Source: Chrysemys picta bellii (Eukaryota; Chordata; Testudines; Emydidae). From it: a stretch of 64,000 nt of DNA. The position numbers and the translations under genes were made by a program. This document shows positions 41,101-48,003 of the stretch, piece by piece (within the stretch, counting starts at the first letter, position 1; the number at the start of each line of letters is the position of its first letter). The notes under the pieces are model-generated. The model was not told the DNA's origin, ran no database searches, and saw only the letters and a program-made list of their open reading frames with translations. The stretch spans positions 17,700,637-17,764,636 of the forward strand of contig NC_088809.1 in the NCBI RefSeq assembly GCF_011386835.1. The letters run 5' to 3'.

Positions 41101-44100
41101 TAATCATTTTTGTTGCCCTCTGCTTCCATTTAATTTAGTTAACAAATTCAGTTTGAAGTGCAGCTCTATCTGCTACAACAGAAATTGGTGCTTTAGTAAA
41201 GGAAAACAAGAGTGAGTCTGAAGTTGAAAACTTTATCCGTGATAGTTAAAGAAAATCTTTAAGTAACATTCCAGGTTTCGCTGCTCATCAAGTTCCTTTT
41301 TTATGTGTTTCTCATTCATCCAGTGTAGAGACTGAAGACACTACTACAAAGCAGACACTGTAAATACCACTTATCAATCAATATGCCAATTAAGCTAATT
41401 GGACTTTTAACTACTTCACTGTCATGTAACTCACATACTGGGAATACTTGCTGGGAATGAGCATGATCTGGAAGTCAGAGGATAGGACTGAAGTCAGGAA
41501 GATTGCTTGGTTTTGCTTTGTAACCTTGGATATGTCACTTACATAAACTGAAATATAGAAGTTATCTGTAAAAGAGGGACACTACCTTGTTGCCTCATGG
41601 GAGCCTTAGGAGATGCTTACACTTTGTACAGCACTTTGTGATCCTCTTATTACAGGCACTACAGAATTGCAAAGTATTATTACCCGGACCCCAATTATGC
41701 TATAACCATGCAATCTGCAGAAAAATTGACCCTTTATCACAACTGTGCTAAGAATCTAAGCTTTCATTAAAAACACATTCCTCGCCCTTATAGTTACAAA
41801 TATAACTTTCAAATATAACAGAGCATAAACAAATTATGTATTGTCTTCCAGAGAGTCTGCAGACAACCTGAAACAATAGCTCTGCAAGATGTAAGTTATG
41901 CCATTCATCTCATTGGAGGATTAAGTCTGAATCCTAAAGATAAGAATTTGTATATGTCAAGCATTAACTGTTTCACCTATGATAATTTTAGCAGAAACAT
42001 GCAGCTAGTGTACTGATCCCACAATACCAAACTGCTTCCCGTGCTTCTCTAGTGCAAAAAGGCTCACCCTACCCAACTGCTAGAACGGACATTTCCCCTT
42101 CCCACTCCTGATGTAGTTGAGGTGTTGCCAGTGCAAAAAAAATCTGGCATATTGAAAACTGCAGATGTAAAAAAGTATAAAATGAGCTGAACAGCAAAAC
42201 AGACACACAGGACTACCTGCTGATATTATTTGTTTTCATACTTAATTCATAAAAACCTCCATTTTTATTTAAAGGAAGCGGTTGCAGAAGCCTGCTATAC
42301 CAAACTGCCACAGAATCCAAGGACTTTGCCACAAAATGAATCCTGTGTTCTGCAAAGTACGAGGCACCTTGACTATTACTATTATGAGGACTTCCTTTCC
42401 CCAATAACATTTGTGTCGTTATTTCCAGCTTTTATAGCAATATTTAGTTTATCAGCCTTATGTTTATAGTTCTACTGCTTTCAATCAATTGTTCTTTTTC
42501 CTTTCACACCTCATAATACTTTAGTTTCAAACCCTGCTCTATTTAAACAAAAACTCTTTAAATTACTAAATTCCTGACCTTGCATGCTGTATTGAAATGT
42601 CTTATGGAACTAGGTAGACCAGACTAAGATGTTTTACATAAAAAAAAAAGCACACTAAAAATATTTTTAAGTGCACATTTTGTATTCCTAAATGTAATGC
42701 ATACAACATTGTAGTCTGCTGCAAAAATATTTTCCTCAAGAGACACCGCAAGGATGATAATAAAACAAGTTAAATATCAGTTCACACTTTGGGCTGGCGT
42801 TCACTGAACGTGACAATGCAGCCTTAAGGAGTCATGTAAACTAATGGGATGTTAAACGCGACTTTGCAGTCAGTGTAGAGAGGGACACCGAGTCACATTC
42901 ATAGAGTTTAAGGCCAGATGGGACAATGAGATCATTTAGTCTGACCTCCTGTAGATCACAGGCCACCATCACCACCACCCGGCACCTATACTCAAAACAC
43001 AACAACTGAAATTAGACCAAAGTACTAGAGCCCACAGAAGATTCCTATGGTTCCAGAAGAGTTTTACCCACAACCAGCTGACATGTTAAATAAGATGTGT
43101 CCTCCCTCTACGCTGACTTATGTTTTTTAACATCATGTTAGTTAAAATGACTTCTCAAGGTTATGTTGTAACACACTAATTTTCTAGTGCAGAAAAGTCC
43201 ATTAGTGGTAATGACTACCCCTATGCTTTAATATTTGTTTGCCCCCACCACCATCCACACCACCACCACCACCATCCACACCACCACCACCACGGCCTAA
43301 TTACCAAAACGGACACGGTAAAGAAGCCAGTCACCTGGCAGGAAGTACACTCTTTAGGTTACAATACAGGACTGGGAGCTAGTCAAGCTGTATTCTATTT
43401 CTGACTCTACTACATACTGCCTGTGTGACCTCAAAATAATAATTTAATCTCTCTTTGCCTCAATTTCCCTATCCATAAAATGGTGGTGAGAGTACCTGTC
43501 TGCTTCAAAGGGATGTTACTACCAGTCATCAGTTAAGCCTTGTAAAAAGCTTTAAGATTTTTATTCTTTATTATTTGTATTACTATAGTGCCCAAAGGGC
43601 CAAATCAAGGTCAGGGCTCTTTATACAAGGCAATGCACAAACACAACAGAAGGGATATTTTACCCAAGATTCTTCAAGGCAGGGAAAGTGCCTGGAAAGG
43701 GCAAAGTACTTACGTTAGGGTTTTCAATAGCACCCCTTTCACGTTGGTGTCTATGCACCTACGTGAAAGGAATGTCAAGAGGAAAAGTGATTTCTAACTA
43801 TTTTAGTTTGGGGAGGGAGGTTGCTGTTGCTGACCACAGTCCAGCAGCGTCTTGCCTTTACGTTTTCATTTCCCTGGTCCCAATAGCTAGAAAAACACTC
43901 TATGCTCTTGTCTTCAATATGTCAGCTGTACATGCGTATGAGAGCAGAAAAATAAGCAAGTTGTAGTTTTAATGAAATTTTTCTTGGCTTTACTTTCTTT
44001 TATATTTTTAGGACAAGAAAGCAGTTAGGATTAAAAGGAGTCAGTAAATCAACCCTGCACTTAAATAGAAGATAGCTGCTTTTCTCCATTCTTCTACAGC

Positions 44101-45445
44101 AAGTACATGAGCTAGTGGGGTTCACATTTTCCTCAAAGAGTGTTACTAAAAATAAATACTTTTAGCTGTCAAATTTAAGCTATGCAAGTTTGGCTGCTTA
44201 CGTTACAATTAATCAGACTGATCAATCATTCAAGATATAAAACCCAATTACATACTATGTAACAAGCTGACCACAACTGACAGAGCACACGGAAAATGTG
44301 TCTCTAAGTGTTCCTGTTAGTTACTGGTCAAAGAGGATGAAAACCCTTTTACGTCAGTGGGTTTGTATTAACTCAGTGGTTTCCAAACTGTGGTCTCTGA
44401 AGCATTTATTGGTGGTCAGTCGAAAGCTGGCAGGTCACATGGTGCTTGGCACCACCTCCTTGCTTCCAGCTACTGCTTCTACTGTAGTCAAGAGCCTAAA
44501 GGACTATAAAAATAGCTGGAAACAAGAAGGAACCAGCCTGTCCCCACTAGTGGGCATTGCTGTAACAACAGAACAATGGCAACGACCAGAGCCATCAGCA
44601 GAAGTTTAAAATTAATCAAACAATGTCCTAAGATTCCTTTTCCATATAAGCAATTACTGTAATTGCCCCAAGGATATTACACAATTGTGAATTGGAGGGG
44701 ATGGTGTCCAGCAGATGCTATCACAATGTGGTCTATGCTATGAGAGTTTGAGCACCCCCACATTACTTTATTTTAAAAAGCAGGATACTGTGGAATTTTA
44801 TGTGCATTTCAAGATGATTTGCTGACTCCTATCAGTAGGGGTATATACTTTAAAGTCAAATTACATTTTTCTTTCTTTTTCACCTTACGTTAACTCTCCA
44901 TTTCAAGATTTCTACATAAAAGGAGAACAGTTGTATGATAATTACAGAAAACAAAATCTTCATAAATTAGATTACAAAGAAAGGTGGCTGATACATTCTG
45001 AAACTCTAATTATGTAACCAGATAACTGTTAGGGTTTTTCTCTTTGCCTCTTTATATTGGCCTTTAAAAAAGTTTGGCAGGAAAACTCACATTTTCTGTT
45101 GGCTAATAAGAGACTTTAACAGTGTCTTACCACCTGTCAACCAGGATATCCCACCAACCGACTGCCAATGCAAGAAAACCTTTGCTTTAAACCCTACTTC
45201 TTTAAAAAAAAAAAAAAAGGGGGGTTAGCACTACTAAGATTGTTCTCTAACCAGGGATTATTCAAGGCTTAGCATAAAAATAGGCTTTAAAATAATTCAG
45301 AGAACCTAGAACTTACCTTCCTTAGCCAAGTATAACTCTTTAAATTTTGCCCTCTTTTGATTAAATTCTTGCTCAAGCTGCTGGTTTGTACGCAGAAATT
45401 CTGCATTGACTTTTTCCAATTCTGCTAGCCGTTGCAGAAGAGCAG
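476..45445 (-). CDS. RABEP1: RABEP1 gene (Rabaptin-5), coding exons 2-17 of 18
   Basis: Sixteen exons on the minus strand translate to about 816 residues matching Rabaptin-5 end to end. Join order: 45445-45317, 40661-40458, 37058-36898, 27969-27850, 22989-22854, 22027-21849, 20854-20729, 16422-15955, 13289-13185, 12356-12240, 9532-9434, 7278-7138, 6606-6417, 2415-2360, 1418-1320, 592-476. Known role: a dimeric coiled-coil effector of Rab5 and Rab4 on early endosomes that binds Rabex-5, promotes endosome fusion and recycling, and contacts GGA and AP-1 ear domains. The sequence shows long heptad-rich coiled coils on both sides of a Ser/Gly-rich linker (exon 9). All phases are consistent and there is no stop or frameshift, so the gene appears intact. 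Missing are exon 1 (start codon) and exon 18 (the end of the Rab5-binding region). The paralogue RABEP2 is unlikely, because the linker and the C-terminal coiled coil follow RABEP1 nearly residue for residue. Confidence 0.97.
655..845 (+). repeat. MIR-type SINE, degraded
   Basis: The stretch has the order of an ancient MIR: a 'ctgggaatcaggtgatctgg' box, then 'cctcagtttccctatctg' followed by a 'ggtttaatac' block. It is heavily diverged and lies in intron 16. Confidence 0.6.
1320..1418 (-). CDS. RABEP1: RABEP1 exon 16
   Basis: 33 codons, phase 0/0, from [10 protein letters not shown] to LKKETTAK. The acceptor is TTTCACAG and the donor is GTAACTG. It encodes coiled coil just before the Rab5-binding segment, rich in Gln, Glu and Leu. 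It joins exon 17 without losing frame. Confidence 0.96.
1928..2068 (+). repeat. Turtle-type dispersed repeat ('gtagccgtgttagtctg' family)
   Basis: It begins 'cagaggggtagccgtgtt' and contains 'gagtcctgtggcacctta' and 'agctttcgtgggtgaatg'. This family is abundant in turtle genomes. An inverted relative lies at 51338-51440. I do not assign a formal family name. It lies in intron 15. Confidence 0.75.
2360..2415 (-). CDS. RABEP1: RABEP1 exon 15 (short, 56 bp)
   Basis: A short exon of 2 + 18 codons that completes a split Ala codon from exon 14 and reads [18 protein letters not shown]. The acceptor is TGTTTTGCAG and the donor is GTAAGCG. A second in-frame AG lies inside the exon (TCTAG before CCTAAAAG), but the outer acceptor is chosen because it restores the split codon and the vertebrate EEIASISS sequence. 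The exon is coiled coil. Confidence 0.95.
3397..3429. repeat. (AAAT)n microsatellite
   Basis: About eight tandem AAAT units in intron 14. Confidence 0.95.
4600..6265 (-). mobile_element. Non-autonomous hAT element with fold-back structure
   Basis: The ends are inverted (agggctgtcaa at the left, the complement of a gggcagtcgatt end at the right). They are flanked by tatttttt and tatttttg, a 7-of-8 match that fits the 8-bp target duplication of hAT elements. The minus strand at 5407-4973 codes for a hAT transposase C-terminal fragment with the dimerisation-domain pattern ([14 protein letters not shown], then [20 protein letters not shown]). The left ~570 bp and the right ~640 bp (5626-6265) are long, diverged inverted copies of each other, each holding the same 3' coding and trailing region. 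The N-terminal and catalytic parts are absent, so it cannot encode its own transposase. Confidence 0.88.
4973..5407 (-). pseudogene. hAT transposase C-terminal remnant
   Basis: An open stretch of 144 codons from [14 protein letters not shown] to SPANVNKLV. The motifs [16 protein letters not shown] and a [12 protein letters not shown] block are those of the hAT C-terminal dimerisation domain. The RNase H-like catalytic core and the BED zinc finger are missing. A second, more decayed copy of the same region lies inverted at about 5640-5830 with a stop and altered residues ([15 protein letters not shown]). Confidence 0.88.
6417..6606 (-). CDS. RABEP1: RABEP1 exon 14
   Basis: 190 bp, phase 0 in and phase 1 out. 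It begins [12 protein letters not shown] and ends [10 protein letters not shown] plus G. The acceptor is TTCAATTCAG and the donor is GTGCGA, a weaker GT. This is uninterrupted coiled coil of the C-terminal half. The fold-back hAT element ends only about 150 bp downstream of the donor, in intron 14. Confidence 0.97.
7138..7278 (-). CDS. RABEP1: RABEP1 exon 13
   Basis: 47 codons, phase 0/0, from [18 protein letters not shown] to [10 protein letters not shown]. The acceptor ends TTTTGGAG and the donor is GTAAAA. This is coiled coil; in the human protein this part follows the Rabex-5 and GGA GAT-binding segment. The final SLPESME is the least conserved stretch of the exon. Confidence 0.97.
7600..7900. 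repeat. Dispersed repeat, inverted partner of 8740-8910
   Basis: The segment 'gttgcaaagccaagaact' with 'aaaggtaggaaatg' reappears as its reverse complement near 8795-8835. Both lie in intron 12. The family is not named. Confidence 0.5.
8075..8550 (+). repeat. MIR-type SINE split by a later insertion
   Basis: The MIR 5' portion (tggaattgggttctatcc, then cacagacttcctatgtga) stops near 8163. The MIR 3' portion resumes near 8400 (gtcacagtttcccatctg, then ctaataccccttcatcag). The ~235 bp between them has the look of another amniote repeat family (gatgagcactcacagctg). Confidence 0.6.
8740..8910. repeat. Dispersed repeat, inverted partner of 7600-7900
   Basis: It carries 'gggggccaaattaaggtt' and 'catttcctaccttctgag', the latter complementary to the block near 7830. 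It lies in intron 12. Confidence 0.5.
9434..9532 (-). CDS. RABEP1: RABEP1 exon 12
   Basis: 33 codons, phase 0/0, from [18 protein letters not shown] to AKRSVQEQM. The donor is GTAAAG. The acceptor ends TTTTTGGAAG, a purine-rich and weak-looking tract, but frame and homology fix the border. It codes for part of the C2 coiled coil that binds Rabex-5 in the known protein. Confidence 0.96.
10320..10445 (+). repeat. Ancient SINE-like repeat ('gtgctaggggctgtacaa' family)
   Basis: It contains 'tttgtattgtgatagcac' and 'gtgctaggggctgtacaa'. Relatives lie at about 35505-35620, 38285-38380 and 43565-43680. The formal family is not assigned. Confidence 0.55.
10617..11335. mobile_element. Candidate non-autonomous DNA transposon, ~0.7 kb
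   Basis: The ends 'ggctagattcacaaa' and 'ctgtgaatctagct' are inverted copies. Inside there is no transposase-like reading frame. Target duplication is not clear. It lies in intron 11. Confidence 0.55.
11585..11641. repeat. (TA)n(CA)n microsatellite
   Basis: A run of TA units passes directly into about 20 CA units. It is likely polymorphic. Confidence 0.97.
12240..12356 (-). CDS. RABEP1: RABEP1 exon 11
   Basis: 39 codons, phase 0/0, [17 protein letters not shown] to QSSEDSATQ. The acceptor is CCATGTAG. The donor GTAAAAAA runs straight into a long A-tract (T-tract on the plus strand), so the donor context is unusual. By homology it is part of the Rabex-5/GGA-GAT binding coiled coil. Confidence 0.97.
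13185..13289 (-). CDS. RABEP1: RABEP1 exon 10
   Basis: 35 codons, phase 0/0, [18 protein letters not shown] to EAETRDQ. The acceptor is TGACCTCCAG and the donor is GTAAGGG. It carries the conserved [13 protein letters not shown] element with a CxxC pair at the start of the second coiled-coil half. The CxxC is kept as in mammals; I do not claim metal binding. Confidence 0.97.
13963..14040. repeat. Palindromic ancient repeat
   Basis: 'cagctggtataaattacc' faces 'ccaatttacgccaggtga', forming an imperfect hairpin typical of a widespread amniote repeat. A 'cattgacttcagtgggg' block follows at about 14101. Confidence 0.5.
14395..14480 (+). repeat. CR1 3'-end fragment
   Basis: 'ggatactgaactagatgg' followed by 'acctctat' resembles the conserved CR1 tail seen complete near 25190-25240. 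Only the end is preserved. Confidence 0.45.
15955..16422 (-). CDS. RABEP1: RABEP1 exon 9 (linker with GGA/AP-1 ear motif and caspase sites)
   Basis: The largest coding exon: 156 codons, phase 0/0, [16 protein letters not shown] to TEWNLLQKE. Visible features are HSLD near the start and DESD followed by FGPLV around 16189-16212. In human Rabaptin-5, HSLD and DESD are reported caspase-3 sites, and the DFGPLV segment is the peptide bound by the GGA1 GAE and gamma-adaptin ear domains. The [14 protein letters not shown] stretch contains the serine equivalent to the known phosphosite near residue 407. The exon is low in coiled coil and rich in Ser, Gly and Asp, in keeping with a flexible linker. 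The acceptor is AATTTCAG and the donor is GTAAGTAG. Confidence 0.98.
16423..20728. other. RABEP1 intron 8 (4.3 kb)
   Basis: Mostly unique AT-rich sequence with short A-tracts. The only repeat I recognised is near 20215-20310: 'agatcctcaacttgggaa' facing 'acaccatctgaagatctg', the palindromic family also seen at 13963. Confidence 0.6.
20729..20854 (-). CDS. RABEP1: RABEP1 exon 8
   Basis: 42 codons, phase 0/0, [17 protein letters not shown] to [10 protein letters not shown]. The acceptor is GCTTCTAG and the donor is GTAAAAC. It contains a basic Lys/Gln cluster followed by an acidic stretch and is the fastest-changing exon compared with mammals, which have a similar but longer-charged segment here. 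Confidence 0.95.
21849..22027 (-). CDS. RABEP1: RABEP1 exon 7
   Basis: 179 bp. It completes the Val codon split with exon 6, then reads [16 protein letters not shown] to [11 protein letters not shown]. The acceptor is TTTCTGAATAG. The donor is GTTTCTTG, far from the consensus after GT; frame and the exon 8 join (KKKDQ to EDDEQQ) support it. By homology this is coiled coil of the N-terminal half. Confidence 0.95.
22854..22989 (-). CDS. RABEP1: RABEP1 exon 6
   Basis: 136 bp, phase 0 in and phase 1 out: [18 protein letters not shown] to LRKELHE plus G. The acceptor is CCTTCCTCAG and the donor is GTAACTAC. The residues are almost identical to mammalian Rabaptin-5 and are coiled coil. Confidence 0.97.
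23865..25245 (+). mobile_element. 5'-truncated CR1 LINE
   Basis: Starts inside the reverse transcriptase region: an open stretch from 23873 reads [18 protein letters not shown], then [15 protein letters not shown], the CR1 motif block. Frames then break repeatedly. The 3' end carries 'ctgggctagatggacctt' and 'gttcttatgttct', the standard CR1 tail. It lies in intron 5 in the sense opposite to RABEP1. It is not expected to be mobile: most of the RT, the endonuclease and ORF1 are missing. Confidence 0.95.
25295..25327. repeat. C-tract plus (CA)n
   Basis: About 16 Cs run into roughly nine CA units, shortly after the CR1 3' end. Confidence 0.95.
25330..27849. other. RABEP1 intron 5, right part
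   Basis: I see no coding signal or clear repeat here apart from an A-tract near 26971-26989. Short open frames (up to 103 codons) look accidental. Confidence 0.55.
27850..27969 (-). CDS. RABEP1: RABEP1 exon 5
   Basis: 40 codons, phase 0/0, [17 protein letters not shown] to KIKEQEASK. The acceptor is CTGATTTCAG and the donor is GTGAGGTG. It is coiled coil, flanked by the two largest internal introns (4.9 kb and 8.9 kb). Confidence 0.97.
27970..30175. other. RABEP1 intron 4, left part
   Basis: AT-rich sequence without recognised repeats. The plus-strand open frame 29215-29619 (134 codons) has no recognisable domain or splice context and is most simply chance. Confidence 0.55.
30176..31925 (-). 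mobile_element. Old, degraded CR1-family LINE
   Basis: Begins at the left with the reversed CR1 tail ('ttcatagagtttaaggcc', 'agaagggaccattaaatc'). It continues with reversed RT-end sequence ('gatgcagtattccaatat' within). Similarity to CR1 remains visible to about 31060 and is patchier up to about 31925. Part of 31535-31790 may be a second repeat inserted into it. The same strand as RABEP1. Confidence 0.75.
32279..32740. repeat. Inverted-repeat structure, unnamed
   Basis: The segment near 32283-32325 ('atctgtgcttgcctgaaa') reappears as its reverse complement at about 32647-32690 ('ttttcaggtaagcacaga'). In addition 'gtcctcagatccattaca' at 32331 is repeated directly at 32703 as 'gtcctcagaaccattaca'. 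It could be a small DNA transposon or an internal duplication. Confidence 0.5.
32870..33200. repeat. GC-rich low-complexity tract with G17 run
   Basis: A run of 17 Gs at 32888-32904 is followed by about 230 bp of C-rich imperfect repeats with recurring 'cccacacccc' and 'ccccagcc' units, then a second G-run at 33178-33188. The tract is strongly different from the AT-rich surroundings. Long open frames here (155 and 116 codons) follow from the base composition. Confidence 0.85.
33200..34480. other. RABEP1 intron 4, unexplained moderately GC-rich part
   Basis: The base composition from 33230 to 33800 is higher in GC than the rest of the intron and has several open frames on both strands. I recognise no domain, long terminal repeat or inverted ends. 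It might be an old, unnamed repeat. Confidence 0.4.
35113..35147. repeat. Poly-T tract, 35 bases
   Basis: Uninterrupted T-run on the plus strand (A-run in the sense of RABEP1). No retrocopy body was recognised next to it. Confidence 0.95.
35505..35620 (-). repeat. Ancient SINE-like repeat, relative of 10320-10445
   Basis: 'ctgtaagctctgcagggc' with 'agggactgtctccttgtt' and 'gtacagcacacaggcagt' is the reversed form of the family seen at 10320. Confidence 0.55.
36898..37058 (-). CDS. RABEP1: RABEP1 exon 4
   Basis: 161 bp. It completes the Glu codon split with exon 3, then [18 protein letters not shown] to [11 protein letters not shown]. The acceptor is GCTTTACAG and the donor is GTATG. This is coiled coil with an Arg/Glu-rich stretch; by homology it lies just past the N-terminal Rab4-binding region. 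Confidence 0.97.
38285..38380 (-). repeat. Ancient SINE-like repeat fragment
   Basis: 'agactgtaaattattcaa' with 'ggcaggtaatacctgtat' resembles the family at 35505-35620, diverged. Confidence 0.4.
38393..38795. mobile_element. hAT-type MITE, copy 1
   Basis: The inverted ends are 'cagtggttctcaacc' and 'ggttgagaatcactg'. They are flanked by gtctagtt and atctagtt, a 7-of-8 match to an 8-bp target duplication. Internal sequence is shared with the copy at 39883-40361. No coding capacity. Confidence 0.9.
39883..40361. mobile_element. hAT-type MITE, copy 2
   Basis: The ends are 'cagtggttctcagcc' and 'ggctgagaaccactg'. Target duplication is ctgtacag/ctgtactg (7 of 8). It has the same orientation and interior as copy 1 but ~75 bp more in the middle (around 40000-40080), so copy 1 probably carries a deletion. 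It ends 96 bp from the donor of exon 3. Confidence 0.92.
40458..40661 (-). CDS. RABEP1: RABEP1 exon 3 (Rab4-binding region)
   Basis: 204 bp. It completes the Glu codon split with exon 2, then [18 protein letters not shown] to [11 protein letters not shown] plus G. The donor is GTAAGTCC and the acceptor is CTTGATTTCAG. By human numbering this is about residues 56-123, within the N-terminal segment reported to bind Rab4. The acceptor sits about 12-14 bases from the 3' end of an inserted CR1, so almost all upstream splice context is repeat-derived. Confidence 0.97.
40675..41130 (-). mobile_element. CR1 LINE 3' end next to exon 3
   Basis: Reversed CR1 tail: 'cataгaatc'-type ATTCTATG units at the left edge, then 'aaggttggaagggacctc' and 'aggaggtcatctagtcca', through 'cctctccttataagtcgt'. 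The element is in the RABEP1 sense and its 3' end abuts the acceptor of exon 3. Only the 3' part of the LINE is present. Confidence 0.95.
41440..41680 (+). repeat. MIR-type SINE
   Basis: 'ctggaagtcagaggatag' followed by 'taaccttggatatgtcac' and 'ctgtaaaagagggacact' in MIR order, ending near 'gcaaagtattatta'. Confidence 0.65.
42898..43010 (-). mobile_element. CR1-family 3' fragment
   Basis: 'ttcatagagtttaaggcc' and 'agatgggacaatgagatc' repeat the tail seen at 30176. Only about 110 bp remain. Confidence 0.75.
43242..43293. repeat. (CCA)n minisatellite
   Basis: Two tandem blocks of CAC triplets, each interrupted by 'atccacac', so the array looks like a duplicated ~24-base unit. Confidence 0.9.
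43365..43560 (+). repeat. MIR-type SINE
   Basis: 'ggactgggagctagtcaa', 'ctgcctgtgtgacctcaa' and 'cctcaatttccctatcca' in the expected MIR order; it is the best preserved MIR in the window. Confidence 0.75.
43565..43680 (+). repeat. Ancient SINE-like repeat, relative of 10320-10445
   Basis: 'tatttgtattactatagt' with 'gcccaaagggccaaatca' matches the start of the 10320 family, directly following a MIR. Confidence 0.5.
44371..44765. repeat. Repeat related to 46041-46320
   Basis: Shares 'agcatttattggtggtca'-like and 'gcaattactgtaattgcc' blocks in the same order with the copy at 46041. It is possibly a non-autonomous DNA element with degraded ends. Confidence 0.5.
45317..45445 (-). CDS. RABEP1: RABEP1 exon 2 (N-terminal coiled coil)
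   Basis: 129 bp. It starts with two bases that complete a codon from exon 1 and reads [18 protein letters not shown] to [10 protein letters not shown] plus G. The acceptor is TTTTTGTTCTAG, with a long T-rich tract, and the donor is GTAAGTTC. It matches residues ~13-55 of Rabaptin-5. The start codon must come from exon 1, which is not visible in this window. Confidence 0.96.
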
Positions 45446-46040
45446 CTAGAACAAAAACAAAAAAAGTAAGGTGTGTCACTAACAGTTAAAGAATCCCACA
45501 CAATCACATGTTGCAACTTTAAGACTTAGGATTTATGATTTTAAAATATATTTTTCACTCATTAGCTCAAGTGTTATCCAATGACAAGCCACTATGCCTG
45601 GTCAAAGGTTTTTGTGTTGTTTTGTTTTGTTTTTTAAAAACCAGCAAGAGTCAACAGTTCTAGTCATTACAACAGTGAGTTCTGGCATACATCAACTGCA
45701 GCTAAGAATAACTCTTCGGGTTGACTCTTGAGTCATACTGAATCCTTCTTGAAAGGAGAATTCACCACATACAAGGAAGGGACAAGTTACAAGAACTATG
45801 TTTAGTAACTGTATTACCACCAGGGATTTTATTCTGACATTAGGGAATCTGTTTGCATTCTTACTTTCTCCCTGTACACACATATCCTCACTCCCATGTA
45901 TGAAGTCACAAAGCACTTATTACATATCAGGGGTTAAAATTAAAACAGGTTACTGGCTATGGGTACTAAATGAAAAGGTGAAACCCATCCCTCAACCATG
46001 TCATACTCTTCCCTGTCTCCACTGCTTCCTCCCTGCTAGA

Positions 46041-46320
46041 GCAGAGTTTGTCAAACTCTAGTCCATGGACTATTGGTGATCCTCAGAGCATTTATTAAAT
46101 GGTATGCAGAGAAACGACCACTCATGTGGCAATTTCTCCTTATTTAAAGCTGCTCAACTGCCTTAAGACAGCTAAAAATACATTAAGTACTTTCTAAAAA
46201 AATTTTTTTCCATGCAAGCAATTATTGTAGTTGCCTTAAGGATGTCATTATTGGAAATAGTAGGGGAGGTGGTCCACAAATACCAACACACTCTATAAAA
46301 ATACAATCCACAAAGAAAAA
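46041..46320. repeat. Repeat related to 44371-44765
   Basis: 'agagcatttattaaatgg' and 'gcaattattgtagttgcc' correspond to blocks in the 44371 copy, same orientation, about 1.6 kb apart. Confidence 0.5.
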
Positions 46321-47230
46321 GCAAGAAAGAACCTCTGTGATAGAGAATTCAGAATCTCAACAAAAAGTACCATATGTTGCTATAAAGCAAGAATTTTTGC
46401 TATAATTGCCTCCCAGGTACTGGTCATGAGGCAAGATATAAACTTTGTCAGTTTCCCAGGAAGTACAGTGACACCTTAAGAAACAGAAGGTTTCAGATTA
46501 CACACTTTAGAACAGTCTTTAAAAATTCAAATAGAAAACAGCAAAAAAATTTATAAAACCCACAGACATGCTAAATACTTCTCACGCTATAATTTCACCA
46601 AGCAAATGAAGTTCGGTTAAGTATTTCTCTTTCAATTCTACAACAGCATTTTATGAAGAAGTTTCGCCTCCACCATGTAGACAATCTGAGTCACTGCTTT
46701 GAAATAATAGCCTCTTCATAGCACAAGCTAGTTAAATCGATACCCCACCTAATGTATTAAAATTGCTTACATGTCACACAGACACTAACATACTCTCCAC
46801 CAAAAAGAAAAGTGTTAAAAATAGCACATTATACAATAAGATGCACTACTTTCTGCAACCTCAAGTACCTTTAAGCAGCACAAGAGGTGTAATGAGGACT
46901 ATGTAGTGGTAAAAAGCCAGAGAGGAAAACAATGATCAATTTGCCATTGAAATTTTGTGAATTCAAGGATAATGTTCATTTCTGTTAATTTTTGGCCATC
47001 TAGGAAGAGATTAATTTTTGGTTACCTAGACCTAAGAAAGATATGAATAGCGGGATTCTCTAGAAGTAAGACTACATGTTGTAGACTTCTGGTTATAAAA
47101 TAAAACTAGAATGTTTAACTGAAAAAAATATGTTCTTTGACTACACGTCTAATCTAATACAGGTAGCAGAGGGAAATCAAGTTAGACTAGCATTATACAA
47201 TTTTTGTATCTAATTCCAATAACTACTAAA

Positions 47231-47290
47231 TCTCTGAGGCAGCAGAACCCACACTGCTGTGAACACAGATTAGCATGGGGAAATCTATTA
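47231..47290. repeat. Direct repeat, unit A
   Basis: 'ctctgaggcagcagaacc' to 'ggggaaatcta' is repeated at 48004-48061 with only about four differences over ~57 bp. Confidence 0.9.
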
Positions 47291-47939
47291 TACACAAGTA
47301 AGCCACTCCTAGGCTAAGAAAGAGCCTATGAAATTTCAACCCCAAAGGTAGTTGTATGGAAAAATACTGAAAACTGAGATGGCATTTATTTTCTAAGCCT
47401 CTATCACAATTATAGCATTTCTATTATGATGCTATCACACACAGAGGAGTAAGTTTTAAGAAGGGTGGTTTTCCTTCTGTGGATGCTATTTGCATCCATA
47501 ATTAAACTCTGAGCCCAGATTTGAGTAGCTATACATCTGAGTGACTACAGGTACAATTATTCCGACTGGCCCAGATCCGAAATCCAATTAAATTAATGGC
47601 AAGAATCGAACAGATATCAATGGGCTTTGGATCAGGCTCCCTGGACATACCTTTAATCTGTAATTTAACAGTTACAGGTGCAAATTGCACCTGGTCCTTA
47701 GCTCAATTGAACATTCACTTTAAAATCTATCAGGACAAAATACCAATCTATATGCAACTCATGCTTCTATTTCTCACACAATTTTTCAAATGGAAAAGAT
47801 GTCGTAGGCCATTCCTGCTGAGCTCTCATTTCCACACACGGGAATGCAATCTTCAGTGTTTAATGACGCTGATGAAATAAATAGTAAACAAAGCCTGATG
47901 GATTGGTAGCACTTGCAGAACTCCGCCTGACTGAAACAG

Positions 47940-47964
47940 GATCTCCTGTTACAAACAGGAGATC
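47940..47964. repeat. Perfect 11-bp hairpin
   Basis: gatctcctgtt, a 3-base loop (aca), then aacaggagatc. It lies between the two direct-repeat units. No following T-run or RNA-like context. Confidence 0.85.
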
Positions 47965-48003
47965 AGAACATACAAAATGTTATAATAGCATTGGTATGAA
48001 ATT

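Noticed and set aside
47940..47964. Transcription terminator or small RNA hairpin
   Set aside because: Short stem with no U-run and no RNA-polymerase III signals; eukaryotic intron context.
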